Assembly: GCA_002692965.1 (NCBI GenBank)
Contig: NZNC01000005.1
Coordinates: forward strand, 186,001-250,000
Source: Haliea sp.
Lineage (GTDB): Bacteria; Pseudomonadota; Gammaproteobacteria; Pseudomonadales; Halieaceae
DNA: 64,000 bases
Direction of reading: 5' to 3'
Shown: one piece after another, positions 43,328 to 52,586 of the stretch
Numbering within the stretch: the first letter of the stretch is position 1
How the letters are laid out: each line of letters opens with the position of its first letter
Notes under the pieces: generated by a model
Database searches by the model: none
Told to the model about the DNA's origin: nothing
What the model saw: the letters and a program-made list of their open reading frames with translations, nothing else
Translations under genes and position numbers: made by a program

Positions 43328-45100
43328 TTGCGGCGATACCGGACACTGCCGCGGCTGCCAGCACTGGCGACCGGCCTGCGTGGCGCCCTGGCCGAGGGCT
43401 ATGACCGCCGCGACCTGTGGCGGGATATTCTGGCCGGCCTGACGCTGGGCACCATCGCGGTGCCGCTTTCCATGGCCCTCGCGATCGCCGTCGGCGTGCC
43501 GCCCCAGCACGGTCTGTACACCGCTATCGTGGCGGGTGCGGTGATCGCCCTCGCGGGGGGTTCCCGTTTCAACGTATCCGGCCCCACTGCCGCCTTTGTC
43601 GTCATCCTTTTGCCCATTGTTCAGCAACACGGCCTGGGAGGCCTGCTGCTGGCGACCTTGATGGCGGGGCTGATCCTGATCGCCATGGGGCTGGGCCGGC
43701 TGGGGCGCCTGATCAGCTTTGTCCCCTACCCGGTGGTGCTGGGTTTCACCACCGGCATCGCGGTGGTGATTGCCACCCTGCAGGTGCCGGACTTCCTGGG
43801 CCTGGTGGTACGCCACGGCAATGAATCCTTTCACCTGCATCTGCTGCACATCGCCGGCTCCCTCCACGCCCTGGATCCGGTGGCCTTCGGAGTGGGGCTG
43901 TTTACCCTGGCAGTGCTGATTCTCTGGCCCCGTCTCGGCACCGGCGTTCCGGCACCCCTGGTGGGGCTGGGCTCCGCCGCGGTGCTGGGGGCGCTGCTCA
44001 ACCAGAGCGGCTGGCTGCCCGGCGAGGGAGTGGCGACGATCGCCTCCCGCTTTACCTGGTCGATGGGGGAGCTGTCGGGTTCGGGCATCCCTCCGGTGCT
44101 GCCCCATTTCGCCTGGCCCTGGGAGCTGCCGGGGGCGGACGGCGAGCCACTCGGCTTGAGTTTTGGTCTGGTTCAGGAGCTGCTCGGACCGGCGATCGCC
44201 ATCGCCATGCTCGGAGCCATTGAATCGCTGCTGTGTGCCGTGGTCGCGGATGGGCTGACCCGCACGCGCCACGACCCCAATGCCGAGTTGATCGGGCAGG
44301 GCCTGGGTAATCTGCTGGCGCCGCTGTTCGGCGGGATCACCGCGACCGCGGCGATTGCCCGCACCGCGACCAATATCCGCAGCGGTGCGCGTTCCCCCAT
44401 TGCCGCGGTGGTTCACGCCGGTGTGGTGCTGCTCACCGTGATCGGCCTGGCGGGGCTGCTCGGCCATGTGCCCATGGCCGCCCTGGCGGCCCTGCTGCTG
44501 GTCACCGCCTGGAACATGAGCGAAGTGCGTCACTTCGTGCACACGCTGCGTTCGGCGCCGGCGGGGGATGTGTCCATCCTGCTGGTGTGTTTTGGGCTTA
44601 CCGTCCTCTTCGACATGGTGCTTGCGGTGGGGGTGGGCATGGGCCTGGCAGCGGCGCTGTTCATTCGTCGCATGGCCTCGCTCAGCCACGGTCGTCGGGT
44701 TGATCCCCAGCGGGACAGCTTTGCCGCCGAACTGCCGGCGGAGGTGGCCCTCTACGACATCAATGGGGCGCTGTTCTTCGGCGCCGCGGAGCGGGCACTC
44801 TCCTCACTCTGGCTGGTGGACAAGCGCTTGCGCGTAGTGATCCTGGACATGCGCGACGTGCCGAGCATTGACGTCACCGCGATGATCGCCCTGCAGTCGG
44901 TGGTCGAGGACCTGCAGCGCAACGGCGTGGGACTGATCATGGTCGGCCTGCCCGCGCGTATCATCACCAAGATGCGTCGCGCGGGTTTGCGCCGCGAGGC
45001 GGGGCGGCTCAGTCACTGCCGCAGCCTGGAACAGGCGGGGCGGCTGGTACGTCGCTGGCTGCCTGAGGCCGCCGGCGAAATGCCAACCAAAACCGAATAA
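43328..45100 (+). CDS. dauA: SulP-type C4-dicarboxylic acid transporter DauA
   Basis: A 590-residue transporter with a C-terminal STAS domain (about 470-565). The opening GLTLGTIAVPLSMALAIAVG, YTAIVAGAVIALAGGSRFNV and SGPTAAFVVILLPIVQQHG follow E. coli DauA (YchM) closely; DauA imports succinate and other C4-dicarboxylates aerobically. SulP members also carry anions such as bicarbonate, so the substrate is by similarity. TTG 43328 has AGGAGGG 5 bases upstream. It ends 2 bases from the convergent flippase gene. Confidence 0.88.
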   Translation: MRRYRTLPRLPALATGLRGALAEGYDRRDLWRDILAGLTLGTIAVPLSMALAIAVGVPPQHGLYTAIVAGAVIALAGGSRFNVSGPTAAFVVILLPIVQQHGLGGLLLATLMAGLILIAMGLGRLGRLISFVPYPVVLGFTTGIAVVIATLQVPDFLGLVVRHGNESFHLHLLHIAGSLHALDPVAFGVGLFTLAVLILWPRLGTGVPAPLVGLGSAAVLGALLNQSGWLPGEGVATIASRFTWSMGELSGSGIPPVLPHFAWPWELPGADGEPLGLSFGLVQELLGPAIAIAMLGAIESLLCAVVADGLTRTRHDPNAELIGQGLGNLLAPLFGGITATAAIARTATNIRSGARSPIAAVVHAGVVLLTVIGLAGLLGHVPMAALAALLLVTAWNMSEVRHFVHTLRSAPAGDVSILLVCFGLTVLFDMVLAVGVGMGLAAALFIRRMASLSHGRRVDPQRDSFAAELPAEVALYDINGALFFGAAERALSSLWLVDKRLRVVILDMRDVPSIDVTAMIALQSVVEDLQRNGVGLIMVGLPARIITKMRRAGLRREAGRLSHCRSLEQAGRLVRRWLPEAAGEMPTKTE

Positions 45101-45102
45101 AC

Positions 45103-46371
45103 TCAGTCGGGCACCAGTCGGCCCGCCCGCCACCATACCACCAGGGTTTCCACGCCGAAGCCCCCTAGCAGAGCCAGGACGGCGAAACGGTGATCGAGTA
45201 GCCCGGTGGCCTCGCCCAGGGCGCCCAGCGCGGCGATGACCAGGACGCGGGAAAGGCTGGCCCAGGCCATGCCGCCGGTGCGCTCCCGGGCGATCAGCAT
45301 GCCGTGGAAGTAATTGCGCAAAATGATGATGCCCGGCATCAGGGTCATCAGCAGCAGAATGTCCATGGCGCGCTGCAGCACCTCGCCCTGAATGCCCAGG
45401 CCGCGGCGCAGGAGCCAGTCGCCCAGGGGCGAGAGGGCAACGGCCAGCATGATCAGAGTGAGGCCCAGGGCCACCCGGCGCATGAAGCGACGCTTGCCCG
45501 CGAGGTCGTCCAGGCCGAAGCTGACAAAGAAGTGACGGAACTGGTTTGCCGCCTGTTGAAACAGGAAAGCGAAATCGAAGCCGACCCGCAGGGCGGCGAT
45601 GATCACTACCCCCTCGGGCTGCCGTGCGACAAAGGCGTAGAGAATCGGCCGGCTGAGGGAGAACAGGGCGCCGGTGGTGGCCAGGGGCATGAAGAAGCGT
45701 AACAGACGTCCCGCCGAGGGCGGCGGTTCGGCGCTTTCCGGCAGCGGATGATGGCGTCCGGCTTGGCGCCTTGCGAGCAGCGCATGGACCAGGGTGGCTG
45801 CGGCCTGGGCGCTCACCAGCACCGCTAGCGCCGACCCGCCGAGGGCGAAGCCCGCCAGCAGCCAGCCGCCCAGGACGCCGAGGTAAATGGCGTTCAAGGC
45901 GGTAACCTGACCGGTGAGGCGGGCCTGGATCAGCAGGCCCACGTAATACAGTCGCAATGCGTGCAGCAGCAGTACCGGCGCCAGCCACACCAGGTAGCGG
46001 CAGACGCGCTCCAGCATGCTCGCCTCGACACCGAAGGCCAGCCCCACCAGCACCTGCCCGGGGGTGCTGCCGCCGACCCAGCCTATCGCCAGTGCCAGCA
46101 GTGTGGCCAGCAGGACGACAAAGCGCAGTGTCTGCCGGGCCGCGGCGCGGCTGCGGGCGAAGTGGGCGGAGAGGTGCTGGGTAAACTCGAGGCCGGTGCC
46201 AAACAGCGAAAACACCGCGTGGGCGATGGCGAAGATGGCCAGTTCGGTGACGGCGTCGGGGAAGCGCGCCAGTGAGGCGTTCTGGAACTGCACACCCAGC
46301 AGCGTGGCCGCACCGGTGAGCGCCAGGGGCCAATAGAAGGCCCAGTATTCCCGCTGGGTTCTTGCGGTCAA
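45103..46371 (-). CDS. Polysaccharide-flippase/MATE-like membrane protein
   Basis: A 422-residue protein with about 12 membrane helices and a repeated internal layout, as in the MOP (flippase/MATE) superfamily. It starts with YWAFYWPLALTGAATLLGVQFQNASLARF. I chose TTG 46371, preceded by GAAGGAGA, because the codons upstream are not hydrophobic and homology to the truncated copy at 47.3 kb starts there. Its substrate is unknown. The first 120 bases are present again as a degraded copy (47306-47431). Confidence 0.8.
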   Translation of the reverse strand: MTARTQREYWAFYWPLALTGAATLLGVQFQNASLARFPDAVTELAIFAIAHAVFSLFGTGLEFTQHLSAHFARSRAAARQTLRFVVLLATLLALAIGWVGGSTPGQVLVGLAFGVEASMLERVCRYLVWLAPVLLLHALRLYYVGLLIQARLTGQVTALNAIYLGVLGGWLLAGFALGGSALAVLVSAQAAATLVHALLARRQAGRHHPLPESAEPPPSAGRLLRFFMPLATTGALFSLSRPILYAFVARQPEGVVIIAALRVGFDFAFLFQQAANQFRHFFVSFGLDDLAGKRRFMRRVALGLTLIMLAVALSPLGDWLLRRGLGIQGEVLQRAMDILLLMTLMPGIIILRNYFHGMLIARERTGGMAWASLSRVLVIAALGALGEATGLLDHRFAVLALLGGFGVETLVVWWRAGRLVPD

Positions 46372-46381
46372 CCAAAGTCTC
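46256..46381. repeat. direct repeat copy 1 (5' end of flippase gene)
   Basis: This 126-base segment is repeated at 47306-47431 in the same orientation, exactly 1050 bases on. Over 120 compared positions there are 14 mismatches (about 88% identity). It contains the ribosome site, start and first 36-40 codons of the flippase-like gene. Confidence 0.9.
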
Positions 46382-46473
46382 CTTCGCGTGCTGAGACCCA
46401 GTGTACAGAAAAGACTGCCAGTTGGCGGGTTTGGGGTGCTGCGCGAGAGAAGCAATCCCGACTGTCTTCCGCA

Positions 46474-46483
46474 GTTTGCAAAC
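46474..46483. promoter_or_regulatory. palindrome upstream of the entericidin-like gene
   Basis: GTTTGCAAAC is a perfect 10-base palindrome, extended imperfectly to GC(A/G)GTTTGCAAAC(C)GC. It lies between the divergent flippase and lipoprotein genes and may be a regulator site. Confidence 0.3.
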
Positions 46484-46561
46484 CGCAGTCCTGCTTGCTA
46501 GCTTGAGCCTTGCCTGCCTGGCCAATTTTCGGGCAGTAATGAAAGGGTGAGGAATATCGGG

Positions 46562-46711
46562 ATGACGTCATCTTACTGGTCAAAAGCGGTCCGCACTGTC
46601 CTCGGAGCCGTATTCCTGGTGGGCCTGGTTTCCGCCTGCAACACCATCGAGGGAGCAGGTGAAGATATCGAACAGGCTGGCGATGAAATCGAAGAAGCCA
46701 CCAGCAACTGA
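46562..46711 (+). CDS. Entericidin-like small lipoprotein
   Basis: A 49-residue lipoprotein: hydrophobic segment AVRTVLGAVFLVGLVSAC with a lipobox LVSAC (Cys26), then CNTIEGAGEDIEQAGDEIEE, which matches the entericidin A/B pattern of a short acidic amphipathic helix with the G-E-D-I-x2-A-G-D-x-I core. In E. coli EcnA/EcnB form an antidote-toxin pair; here only one copy is seen, so it cannot be assigned as toxin or antidote. ATG 46562 has GAGG 9 bases upstream. It lies between the two direct repeats next to mgtC. Confidence 0.8.
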   Translation: MTSSYWSKAVRTVLGAVFLVGLVSACNTIEGAGEDIEQAGDEIEEATSN

Positions 46712-46781
46712 GCTACTGTACCCGTTGGTAGGTTCATCGCACAGGTTTCCGGTATGGTTTGCCAGCCACGCGAATTGAATC

Positions 46782-47219
46782 GTGGACTCCCTACTGCCTG
46801 AAGTGGATGTCGGTCTGATACTGCTCCACCTCCGTCAAATCGGTATCGCTTTCATTCTCTCGCTGCCGGTCGCCATCAATCGGGAGTACCGCGATCAGGC
46901 TGCCGGACTGCGAACCTTCCCCCTGGTCGCCATCGCCTGTTGTGCTTTCATGCTGGTGGGCATGGACGTCTACGAGGGCTCAGACGCAGAAGCCCGGGTC
47001 ATGTACGGCATCATTACCGGGATGGGTTTTATTGGCGGGGGCTCCATCGTCAAGCGATCGGGCCAGGCGGATGGCACCGCGACGGCTGCCGGCCTGTGGT
47101 TGACTGGCGCCCTGGGTATTTCCGTGGCTTATAACCGCTACGAGGTCGCCATCGTTTTGTCCTTGATCGGCTTCCTGATCTTTCAGTTTTCCGAACAATT
47201 CAAGACCACCGCTCGATAA
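46782..47219 (+). CDS. MgtC/SapB family membrane protein, short form
   Basis: A 145-residue protein with four to five membrane helices. The MgtC core is seen in SLPVAINREYRDQAAGLRTF and ITGMGFIGGGSIVKR, followed by GTATAAGLWLTGALG. The C-terminal ACT-like domain of the Salmonella virulence factor MgtC (about 80 residues) is absent, as in the many short members of the family. MgtC proteins affect Mg2+ stress tolerance and inhibit ATP synthase in some pathogens. Start GTG 46782. Confidence 0.87.
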   Translation: MDSLLPEVDVGLILLHLRQIGIAFILSLPVAINREYRDQAAGLRTFPLVAIACCAFMLVGMDVYEGSDAEARVMYGIITGMGFIGGGSIVKRSGQADGTATAAGLWLTGALGISVAYNRYEVAIVLSLIGFLIFQFSEQFKTTAR

Positions 47220-47421
47220 CTGTGCAGCGTCCGCGGCAGCCCGGTTTGGCCGGGGGCTGAAAGGGGGGTAACGGGATTCCAGGGCGGCCTGAAGCGAAAA
47301 ACCCCTCGGGGAAGCGCGCCAGTGGGGCGTTCTGGAACTGCACACCCAGGAGCGTGGCCGAGCCGGTGAGTGCCAAGGGCCAGTAGAAGGCCCAGTATTC
47401 CCGCTGGGTTCGGGTAGTCAA
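47200..47421 (-). pseudogene. truncated copy of the flippase-like gene
   Basis: From a TTG at 47421 the first 36 codons (TRTQREYWAFYWPLALTGSA and onward) match the start of the flippase-like gene at 46371. After FPEG the similarity stops and the frame runs through unrelated sequence to a stop at 47200, overlapping the end of mgtC. The copy keeps a ribosome site (AAGGTCTCC on the other strand is GGAGACC), so a nonsense peptide could be made, but I regard it as a remnant. Confidence 0.8.
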
Positions 47422-47431
47422 TGAAGGTCTC
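47306..47431. repeat. direct repeat copy 2
   Basis: This is the partner of 46256-46381, same orientation, about 88% identical. The two copies frame 924 bases holding the entericidin-like and mgtC genes. Recombination between them would delete 1050 bases and remove both genes while leaving an intact flippase start. Confidence 0.9.
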
Positions 47432-47503
47432 CTGGAAATCACTGCGCCCCGGTTACTGAGGCGCGTTAGGCAGGCCTTCGCAGAGGATATCGATCAGCCC
47501 CCC

Positions 47504-48073
47504 TCAGGGGGTTTGGTCCGTGGGGAATGCCATCCAGGCGACGCCAATCGAGGTGACGCCGGCGGCAGTGCCATAGATCTCGACATCCGCGGTGCTGTCG
47601 CCCACGAAAAAGCTTTTCAGGTTGACAGTCAGCCGGCCGCTGCTGGATGCGTCGGGCGTGACAACCACGCCAGTGACTGGCTCTCCAAAAGAGAGGGTGC
47701 AGGTAATCGGCGTTGTATCCGTGGCAGTGCCAACGCAGCTACCGCCCTGGGCGCCACCCAGCACTCGCCCCTGAAAGCCGCTCGCGCCGGCAGGCCCTTG
47801 CGGGCCTTGGGGACCTGGCGGGCCCTGGACACCTTGTGGGCCTGCGGGGCCGATGGGGCCTGCGGGACCTACTGGGCCGGTGGGGCCGGGGTCACCTTGA
47901 GGTCCTTCAGGCCCGGCGGGGATGCTGTCGATGGCAGATTCGAGGGCATCAAAATTTGCGTTGAACTCCTCGGCTTCGATAATTCCGCCATCCTGAAAGG
48001 TATGGGGAACCTGGGTTTGTGCGACGGCAAATGCGGCCGCAGACAATAGGGTGAAGAGAGCCAGTCGGCGCAC
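47504..48073 (-). CDS. Secreted collagen-like protein
   Basis: A 189-residue protein with a signal peptide (cleavage after AVAQ, residue 19), a short helical segment ([19 protein letters not shown]), about 16 Gly-x-y triplets (residues 53-101, rich in Pro and Gln) and a C-terminal beta-rich domain of about 85 residues with one Cys pair. Such triplets are expected to form a collagen-type triple helix, with the helix as trimerisation register. No membrane anchor is visible. GTG 48073 follows AAGGAG and starts 1 base after the stop of the upstream small gene, so the two form an operon. Role unknown; surface filament or adhesin is possible. Confidence 0.78.
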   Translation of the reverse strand: MRRLALFTLLSAAAFAVAQTQVPHTFQDGGIIEAEEFNANFDALESAIDSIPAGPEGPQGDPGPTGPVGPAGPIGPAGPQGVQGPPGPQGPQGPAGASGFQGRVLGGAQGGSCVGTATDTTPITCTLSFGEPVTGVVVTPDASSSGRLTVNLKSFFVGDSTADVEIYGTAAGVTSIGVAWMAFPTDQTP

Positions 48074-48074
48074 C

Positions 48075-48305
48075 TTAATCTCCTTGTGTGGTTTTTGTTT
48101 TCATGGTGTAAACGACAGCCCAAAGCGCTATTGCCGTGAGTATCAGGGCCCAGAGCGGGAGGGCCGGTACCGGCTCCGGCAGCGGTCCGAACTGGGTTCG
48201 CCCGAAGCGGGCGACACCGAAGAGCGGGAAGGACTGCGCCAATGCGAGCACAGAAAACAGTGTCGCGGACAATGCCATGCCACAACGCAAGAGCCGATTA
48301 TTCAA
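48075..48305 (-). CDS. Very small protein with exosortase-type C-terminal signal
   Basis: A 76-residue protein if it starts at TTG 48305 (site AAGGGGAA upstream); an in-frame ATG at 48362 would give 95 residues. It has an N-terminal signal peptide (cleavage after ALAQ), only about 20 residues of mature linker, then PEP and VPALPLW (46-52), a membrane helix and a Lys-rich tail. The tail matches the exosortase substrate architecture and shares P-A-x-P-L-(F/W) with the 33.8 kb protein. Almost the whole mature product is sorting signal. It precedes the collagen-like gene by 1 base. Confidence 0.7.
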   Translation of the reverse strand: MNNRLLRCGMALSATLFSVLALAQSFPLFGVARFGRTQFGPLPEPVPALPLWALILTAIALWAVVYTMKTKTTQGD

Positions 48306-48561
48306 GGCTTTCCCCTTAGTGTTCCCCCGAGTCGACTTGAGTAAACCAGTGATCATGGCCAATCACAAGCAGAGCTTGCGCAGCATTCGACCCGTATCAC
48401 GGTAATGCCCAAAGGTTCACCGAAGAGTGGGCCTCTACTGCGACGGCGTCCGCATTGGCGAAGATTTCGAGGAGAGTCCGGAAAGAAGAGGTAGTGCTGC
48501 CCGTCTGAACACCAGATGGTGCCGGCGATGCCAGGAAACTATGGCTAGGGATGCGTCGAAG

Positions 48562-48649
48562 TGGCGGTGGGCCAGGGATTCGAACCCCGGGAGGGTTGCC
48601 CCTCAACGGTTTTCAAGACCGCCGCTTTCGACCACTCAGCCAGCCCACC
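48562..48649 (-). tRNA. tRNA-Ser (anticodon TGA)
   Basis: An 88-base class II tRNA on the minus strand: acceptor GGTGGGC paired with GCCCACC, anticodon stem GCGGT/ACCGT with loop CTTGAAA giving TGA, a long variable arm, T-loop GGTTCGAATCC and an encoded CCA (plus strand TGG at 48562). The 256 bases between it and the small CTERM gene show no further gene. Confidence 0.96.
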
Positions 48650-48690
48650 GTAATCAATTGTGATTCCCCGGCATCCCGGGGAAGCGCGTG

Positions 48691-48718
48691 ATTATACAGA
48701 GCCTTCCGCGGGGCACAA
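48691..48718 (-). promoter_or_regulatory. promoter of tRNA-Ser
   Basis: On the minus strand TTGTGC (48713-48718) and a perfect TATAAT (48691-48696) are 16 bases apart, with a start about 35 bases before the tRNA. It lies between the rne stop and the tRNA. Confidence 0.78.
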
Positions 48719-48762
48719 GGGGCTCGACACAGGATATGCCGGCCCCTGGTGCTTGCCAGGCA

Positions 48763-51700
48763 TCAGCCTTCGGCGCTGGTCCGGGAGGCGGGCAGCGGGC
48801 CGCGGGGGTCGTTGCTCGCCCGCGGAACCACGCGGCCGCTGTGGCTGGCAGGCGGTGCCTGTTCCTCGCGGAACAGCACCGGATGACCGGTGGTGATGTC
48901 CACCTTGCCGATTTCCCGCGGTGCCACCCGCGGATCGTTGCTGGCGCGGCCTGTCGAAGCGGAGCCACGGCCAGGTTTACTCCCGGACGCAGCTGCCGGT
49001 GCAGTGGCGGCAGGCGGTACTGTTGCCGCCGGGGCCTCCGTTTGTGGCGCTGCCGTTTCCGCTACCGCCGCTTCCGCATCGGCAGGTGCCTCGGGCGCGG
49101 TTTTGGCGGCCTCGGGCTCTGACTCCTCGGCGGTTTCCGGCTCTACCGGCTGCGCCGCTGCAGGCTTTTCGACGGCCACTTCCTCCGCCACTGCCGCCTC
49201 GACGGGCGTCTCGACAGCGGTCTGCTCCTCAGCAGGTGGCGGCTCCGAAGCCGAAGCTGCTGCGGCTTTCTCCCCGGAAGATGCCGGTGGCTCGAACGCC
49301 TGCTCCTCACGGCGTGCGCTCTGGTGGTGCGCTTCCTCGGCGGCTGCGGCGACTTCTGCCTCGGAGCGTTCGCTCGCCGCGGCTTCGGCCTCCTGGGCCG
49401 CCAGGATGTGCACCGGGGTCACGGCCGCGGCCGGGATATGCCCGTCCTCGAAATCCAGGCTGTTGTCGTCGGCGGACTCGTCCGTGCGCTTGGCCTCGGT
49501 GGGACGCTGGCGCGGGGCCTGTTCGCGGGGGCTTTCGGCTGCGGCGGGCCTTGCCGCGGCGCTTGCCGCTTCGCCCGCGGCGGCGCTGCTGTCACTGCTG
49601 TCGCTGGCGGCGCCACTGCTGGCGTCCTCCGCGGCGGGACGCGGGCGACGGCGACGCCGCGGTTCGGCGCGCTTCATGTCGCTGGGCCGCTTGCGCGGAC
49701 GCTCCCGGTTTTCATCCGCGGCGTCCACGCTGCTGTCATCCAGTGCGCTGCTGTCAGCGCTGTTATCGCTACTGCTGTCGGCACTGCTGCGAGCCTCGGC
49801 ATTCTGGCTCGGGCGGCGCCGGCGTCCGCCGCGACGGCGCCGCGACTTGCTGGGCGCCTGCTCGTTGCCCTGGGCTTCATCGCTGCTGTCGTCGCCGCGT
49901 GCCTGGGGCTTGTCGGCGTCCCTTGTGCTGTCCTTGGCTGCGCTTGTCGCGTCGCTGCTTGGGCGCGGGGCGCTGTCGCGATTTTCCTGGGAGCGGCCCT
50001 CCTGGGAACGGCCCTCCTGGGAACGGCTTTCCTGGGAACGGCTTTCCTGGGTGCGGCTGCCCTGGCTGCGATTGCTCTGGCCCCCGCTGCGGCGACGGCC
50101 GCCGCGGCTGCGCCGGTTGTTGTTGCTGCGCTCGCCGTCAGCACTCCCCGAACGGGCGCTGCTGCGGGACTTGTCGCTGGTTTCCGTTTCCGCCTGGGCC
50201 GGTGTGGCTTCGGCTTCCGCTTTGGCGCTATCCGCGGCGGGGTCGCCAAACAGCACCGCCATCAGGCGGCCGACCAGACCCGGCTTGGCCGCCGCACTGG
50301 GGGCCGCGGGCATCGGCGCCGCCTGCCGCGCGGGCGGGCGCTTGTCGGCTTTCTGCTCGCTTTCCGGCTCGGCCGGGGTGGGCACTGCGTTGTCGCGCTT
50401 GTTCTCTGGAGCAGGGGCAGAGGGTGTCACGCCCTGGACCGCGGGCTGGGGCGCCGGCGGGCGCGCGGCGTGGGCGTCGCTGACGACATCGGCTTCGGGA
50501 ACGGCCACTTCAATCTTGTAGCTGACCTGGCGGTCCTCGGGGACCTCGTCATCGCGCAGACGCTGCACTTCGAAGTGAGGCGTCTCCAGGTTCGGGTTGG
50601 GGATGACCAAGATGCGCGTGCGGCTGACCTGCTCGATCTCCGAGAGGGCGCTGCGCTTCTCGTTGAGCAGATAGGCGGCGACGTCCACCGGAACAATCGC
50701 GCGCACTTCGGCGCTGCGGTCCTTGATCGCTTCCTCTTCCATCAGGCGCAGGATCGACAGGGCCAGGGACTTGGTGTCGCGGATGGTGCCCTGACCGGTG
50801 CAGCGGGGGCAGACGATGTTGCTGGTCTCGCCCAGGGAGGGGCGCAGACGCTGGCGGGACATTTCCAGCAGGCCGAAGCGGGAGATGCGGCCGACCTGGA
50901 CCCGGGCGCGGTCGATTTCCAGGGCTTCGCGCATGCGGTTCTCCACCTGGCGCTGGTTGCGCGAGGCGAGCATGTCGATGAAGTCGATGACCACCAGGCC
51001 GCCCATGTCGCGCAGGCGCAGCTGGCGGGCAATCTCGTCGGCGGCCTCCAGGTTGGTCTGCAGGGCCGTTTCCTCGATGTCCGTGCCCTTGGTGGCGCGG
51101 GCCGAGTTGATGTCGATGGACACCAGGGCTTCGGTGGGGTCGATCACGATCGAGCCGCCGGAGGGCAGGCGCACTTCGCGCTGGAAGGCGGTCTCGATCT
51201 GGCTCTCGATCTGGAAACGGTTGAACAGGGGGATGGAGTCTTCGTAGCGGCGGATGCGGTTCTTGTAGCGGGGCATCACCATGCTGACGAAATCCAGGGC
51301 CTGGCGATAGGCGTCCTCGGAGTCGATCATCACCTGGTCGACGTCATCCCGCAGGTAGTCGCGGACGGCGCGAATGATGACATTGCTCTCCTGATAGAGG
51401 AGGGCGGGGGCCTTGAGGTCGTCGCTGGCCTTGGTGATGGATTCCCACAGCTGCAGCAGGTAATTGAGGTCCCATTGCAGCTCCTCGGCGCTGCGGCCGA
51501 CCCCCGCGGTGCGAATGATCACGCCCATGCCGTCGGGGATTTCCAGGGCGTTGAGGGCCTCGCGCAGCTCGCTGCGATCGTCGCCTTCGATGCGCCGGGA
51601 GATGCCGCCGGCGCGGGGGTTGTTGGGCATCAGGACCATGTAGCGGCCGGCCAGGCTGATAAAGGAGGGGAGTGCTGCACCCTTGTTGCCGCGCTCTTCC

Positions 51701-52020
51701 TTGTCCACCTGGACGATGATTTCGGTGCCTTCCTTGACCACTTCCTTGATCTTCATCCGGCCTTCGCCGCCGCTGGGGTCACGGTGGAAGTATTCCCGGG
51801 CGATTTCCTTCAGCGGCAGGAAGCCGTGGCGCTCGGCGCCGAAGTCCACGAAGGCCGCTTCGAGGCTGGGCTCCACGCGGGTGATCCTGCCTTTATAGAT
51901 ATTGGACTTTTTCTGCAGACGGGTGCGGTTTTCGATATCCAGATCGTAGAGACGCTGTCCGTCGACGAGGGCAACACGCAGCTCTTCGGGCTGGGTTGCA
52001 TTGATGAGCATTTTCTTCAT
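48763..52020 (-). CDS. rne: Ribonuclease E
   Basis: A 1085-residue endoribonuclease and degradosome scaffold. The catalytic half keeps E. coli numbering: S1 domain near 35-120, Asp303 in [10 protein letters not shown], Asp346 in VIDFIDM for Mg2+, and the Zn-link CPRC at 404-407. The C-terminal half (from about 530) is low complexity: Arg- and Glu-rich tracts, Ala/Pro/Glu-rich tracts, and pentapeptide repeats of the type SRSQE near 650-680 that come from a 15-base DNA repeat. It is divergent from rluC across a 566-base leader region. Confidence 0.97.
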   Translation of the reverse strand: MKKMLINATQPEELRVALVDGQRLYDLDIENRTRLQKKSNIYKGRITRVEPSLEAAFVDFGAERHGFLPLKEIAREYFHRDPSGGEGRMKIKEVVKEGTEIIVQVDKEERGNKGAALPSFISLAGRYMVLMPNNPRAGGISRRIEGDDRSELREALNALEIPDGMGVIIRTAGVGRSAEELQWDLNYLLQLWESITKASDDLKAPALLYQESNVIIRAVRDYLRDDVDQVMIDSEDAYRQALDFVSMVMPRYKNRIRRYEDSIPLFNRFQIESQIETAFQREVRLPSGGSIVIDPTEALVSIDINSARATKGTDIEETALQTNLEAADEIARQLRLRDMGGLVVIDFIDMLASRNQRQVENRMREALEIDRARVQVGRISRFGLLEMSRQRLRPSLGETSNIVCPRCTGQGTIRDTKSLALSILRLMEEEAIKDRSAEVRAIVPVDVAAYLLNEKRSALSEIEQVSRTRILVIPNPNLETPHFEVQRLRDDEVPEDRQVSYKIEVAVPEADVVSDAHAARPPAPQPAVQGVTPSAPAPENKRDNAVPTPAEPESEQKADKRPPARQAAPMPAAPSAAAKPGLVGRLMAVLFGDPAADSAKAEAEATPAQAETETSDKSRSSARSGSADGERSNNNRRSRGGRRRSGGQSNRSQGSRTQESRSQESRSQEGRSQEGRSQENRDSAPRPSSDATSAAKDSTRDADKPQARGDDSSDEAQGNEQAPSKSRRRRGGRRRRPSQNAEARSSADSSSDNSADSSALDDSSVDAADENRERPRKRPSDMKRAEPRRRRRPRPAAEDASSGAASDSSDSSAAAGEAASAAARPAAAESPREQAPRQRPTEAKRTDESADDNSLDFEDGHIPAAAVTPVHILAAQEAEAAASERSEAEVAAAAEEAHHQSARREEQAFEPPASSGEKAAAASASEPPPAEEQTAVETPVEAAVAEEVAVEKPAAAQPVEPETAEESEPEAAKTAPEAPADAEAAVAETAAPQTEAPAATVPPAATAPAAASGSKPGRGSASTGRASNDPRVAPREIGKVDITTGHPVLFREEQAPPASHSGRVVPRASNDPRGPLPASRTSAEG
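49986..50075. repeat. 15-bp tandem repeat inside rne
   Basis: About six units of 15 bases (consensus CCTGGGAACGGCYYT on the plus strand) run without gaps; the middle three are nearly identical. In the rne frame they code for repeats of SQE(S/G)R. The array is in frame, so copy-number change would alter the RNase E linker without a frameshift. Confidence 0.88.
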
Positions 52021-52586
52021 GATTAGGCCATATACCTGTTGCGCACAGGGCTGGCCGGGAGGGAATCAGCTGTCAGCGCCGGCCTTGGGCCAGGCGGCAT
52101 CTCGGGTCGGTTCGTCCCGGTATCTGCGCGACCCACGCGGGTCCGCGGTACCGTCCTCACCACTCTGAGCAATCAGGTGTGCGTTTCTGTGCAGCGCTTG
52201 TCGGGGCGCTGCCGGCAGCGACGACGCAACGCGCTGGCGCGATACGTCGGCTTCTGATAGTGTCGCGTCACCTGATGACCGCGACCGTGCTGCCCAAAGC
52301 CTTGTCTGATTCTGGTTCCCGGCAGTGTCACTGCGCGGTTCATCCGTATCATCGCGCGCTGGGCGGGGCGGCTCGATAGTGCGCGCCCGGCAAGCTGCAG
52401 CCATGACATCCGTTTTGTGTGTTCTGACGCGTGCCCGTTCCCCCTGGAGCGCTGCGGTTGCGTCGGCAGGCCCTGCTGTCAGAGGGGGCGTCCGCCGGGG
52501 GCTTTTCGAGCCAAACCGCGGCGACACGCCCCGGACTATATCAGCAAAAGCTAAGTGCTTCAATTGTCAAGATTTTACGGGAGAGC
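52021..52586. promoter_or_regulatory. rne/rluC intergenic region with probable rne 5' leader
   Basis: This 566-base stretch carries no supported gene. In E. coli rne has a long structured leader through which RNase E controls its own mRNA, and this region offers room for the same. Inverted repeats visible include GGCCGG (52053) with CCGGCC (52079), GACCC-ACGC-GGGTC near 52130-52144, and AGCGC/GCGCT at 52193-52210. Promoter calls are uncertain: a TATATC-like -10 for rluC lies near 52540 without a good -35, and I found no convincing rne promoter. Confidence 0.5.

Noticed and set aside
47294-47310. CCCCGAGGGG followed by TTTTT on the minus strand as a terminator
   Set aside because: With a minimal loop only a 3-bp stem can form, which is too weak.
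47772-47920. Regular short repeats that look like a repeat array
   Set aside because: They are the Gly-x-y codons of the collagen-like gene, not CRISPR; there are no spacers.
48306-48561. Further small genes between the tiny CTERM gene and tRNA-Ser
   Set aside because: Only short frames without ribosome sites or motifs are seen; a weak TTGTGA-N17-TTTACT promoter is possible but not convincing.
49324-52026. A 900-codon open frame on the plus strand opposite rne
   Set aside because: It mirrors the codon structure of rne, is low-complexity Ala/Gly/Val, has no family motifs and no ribosome site. It is a by-product of high GC.
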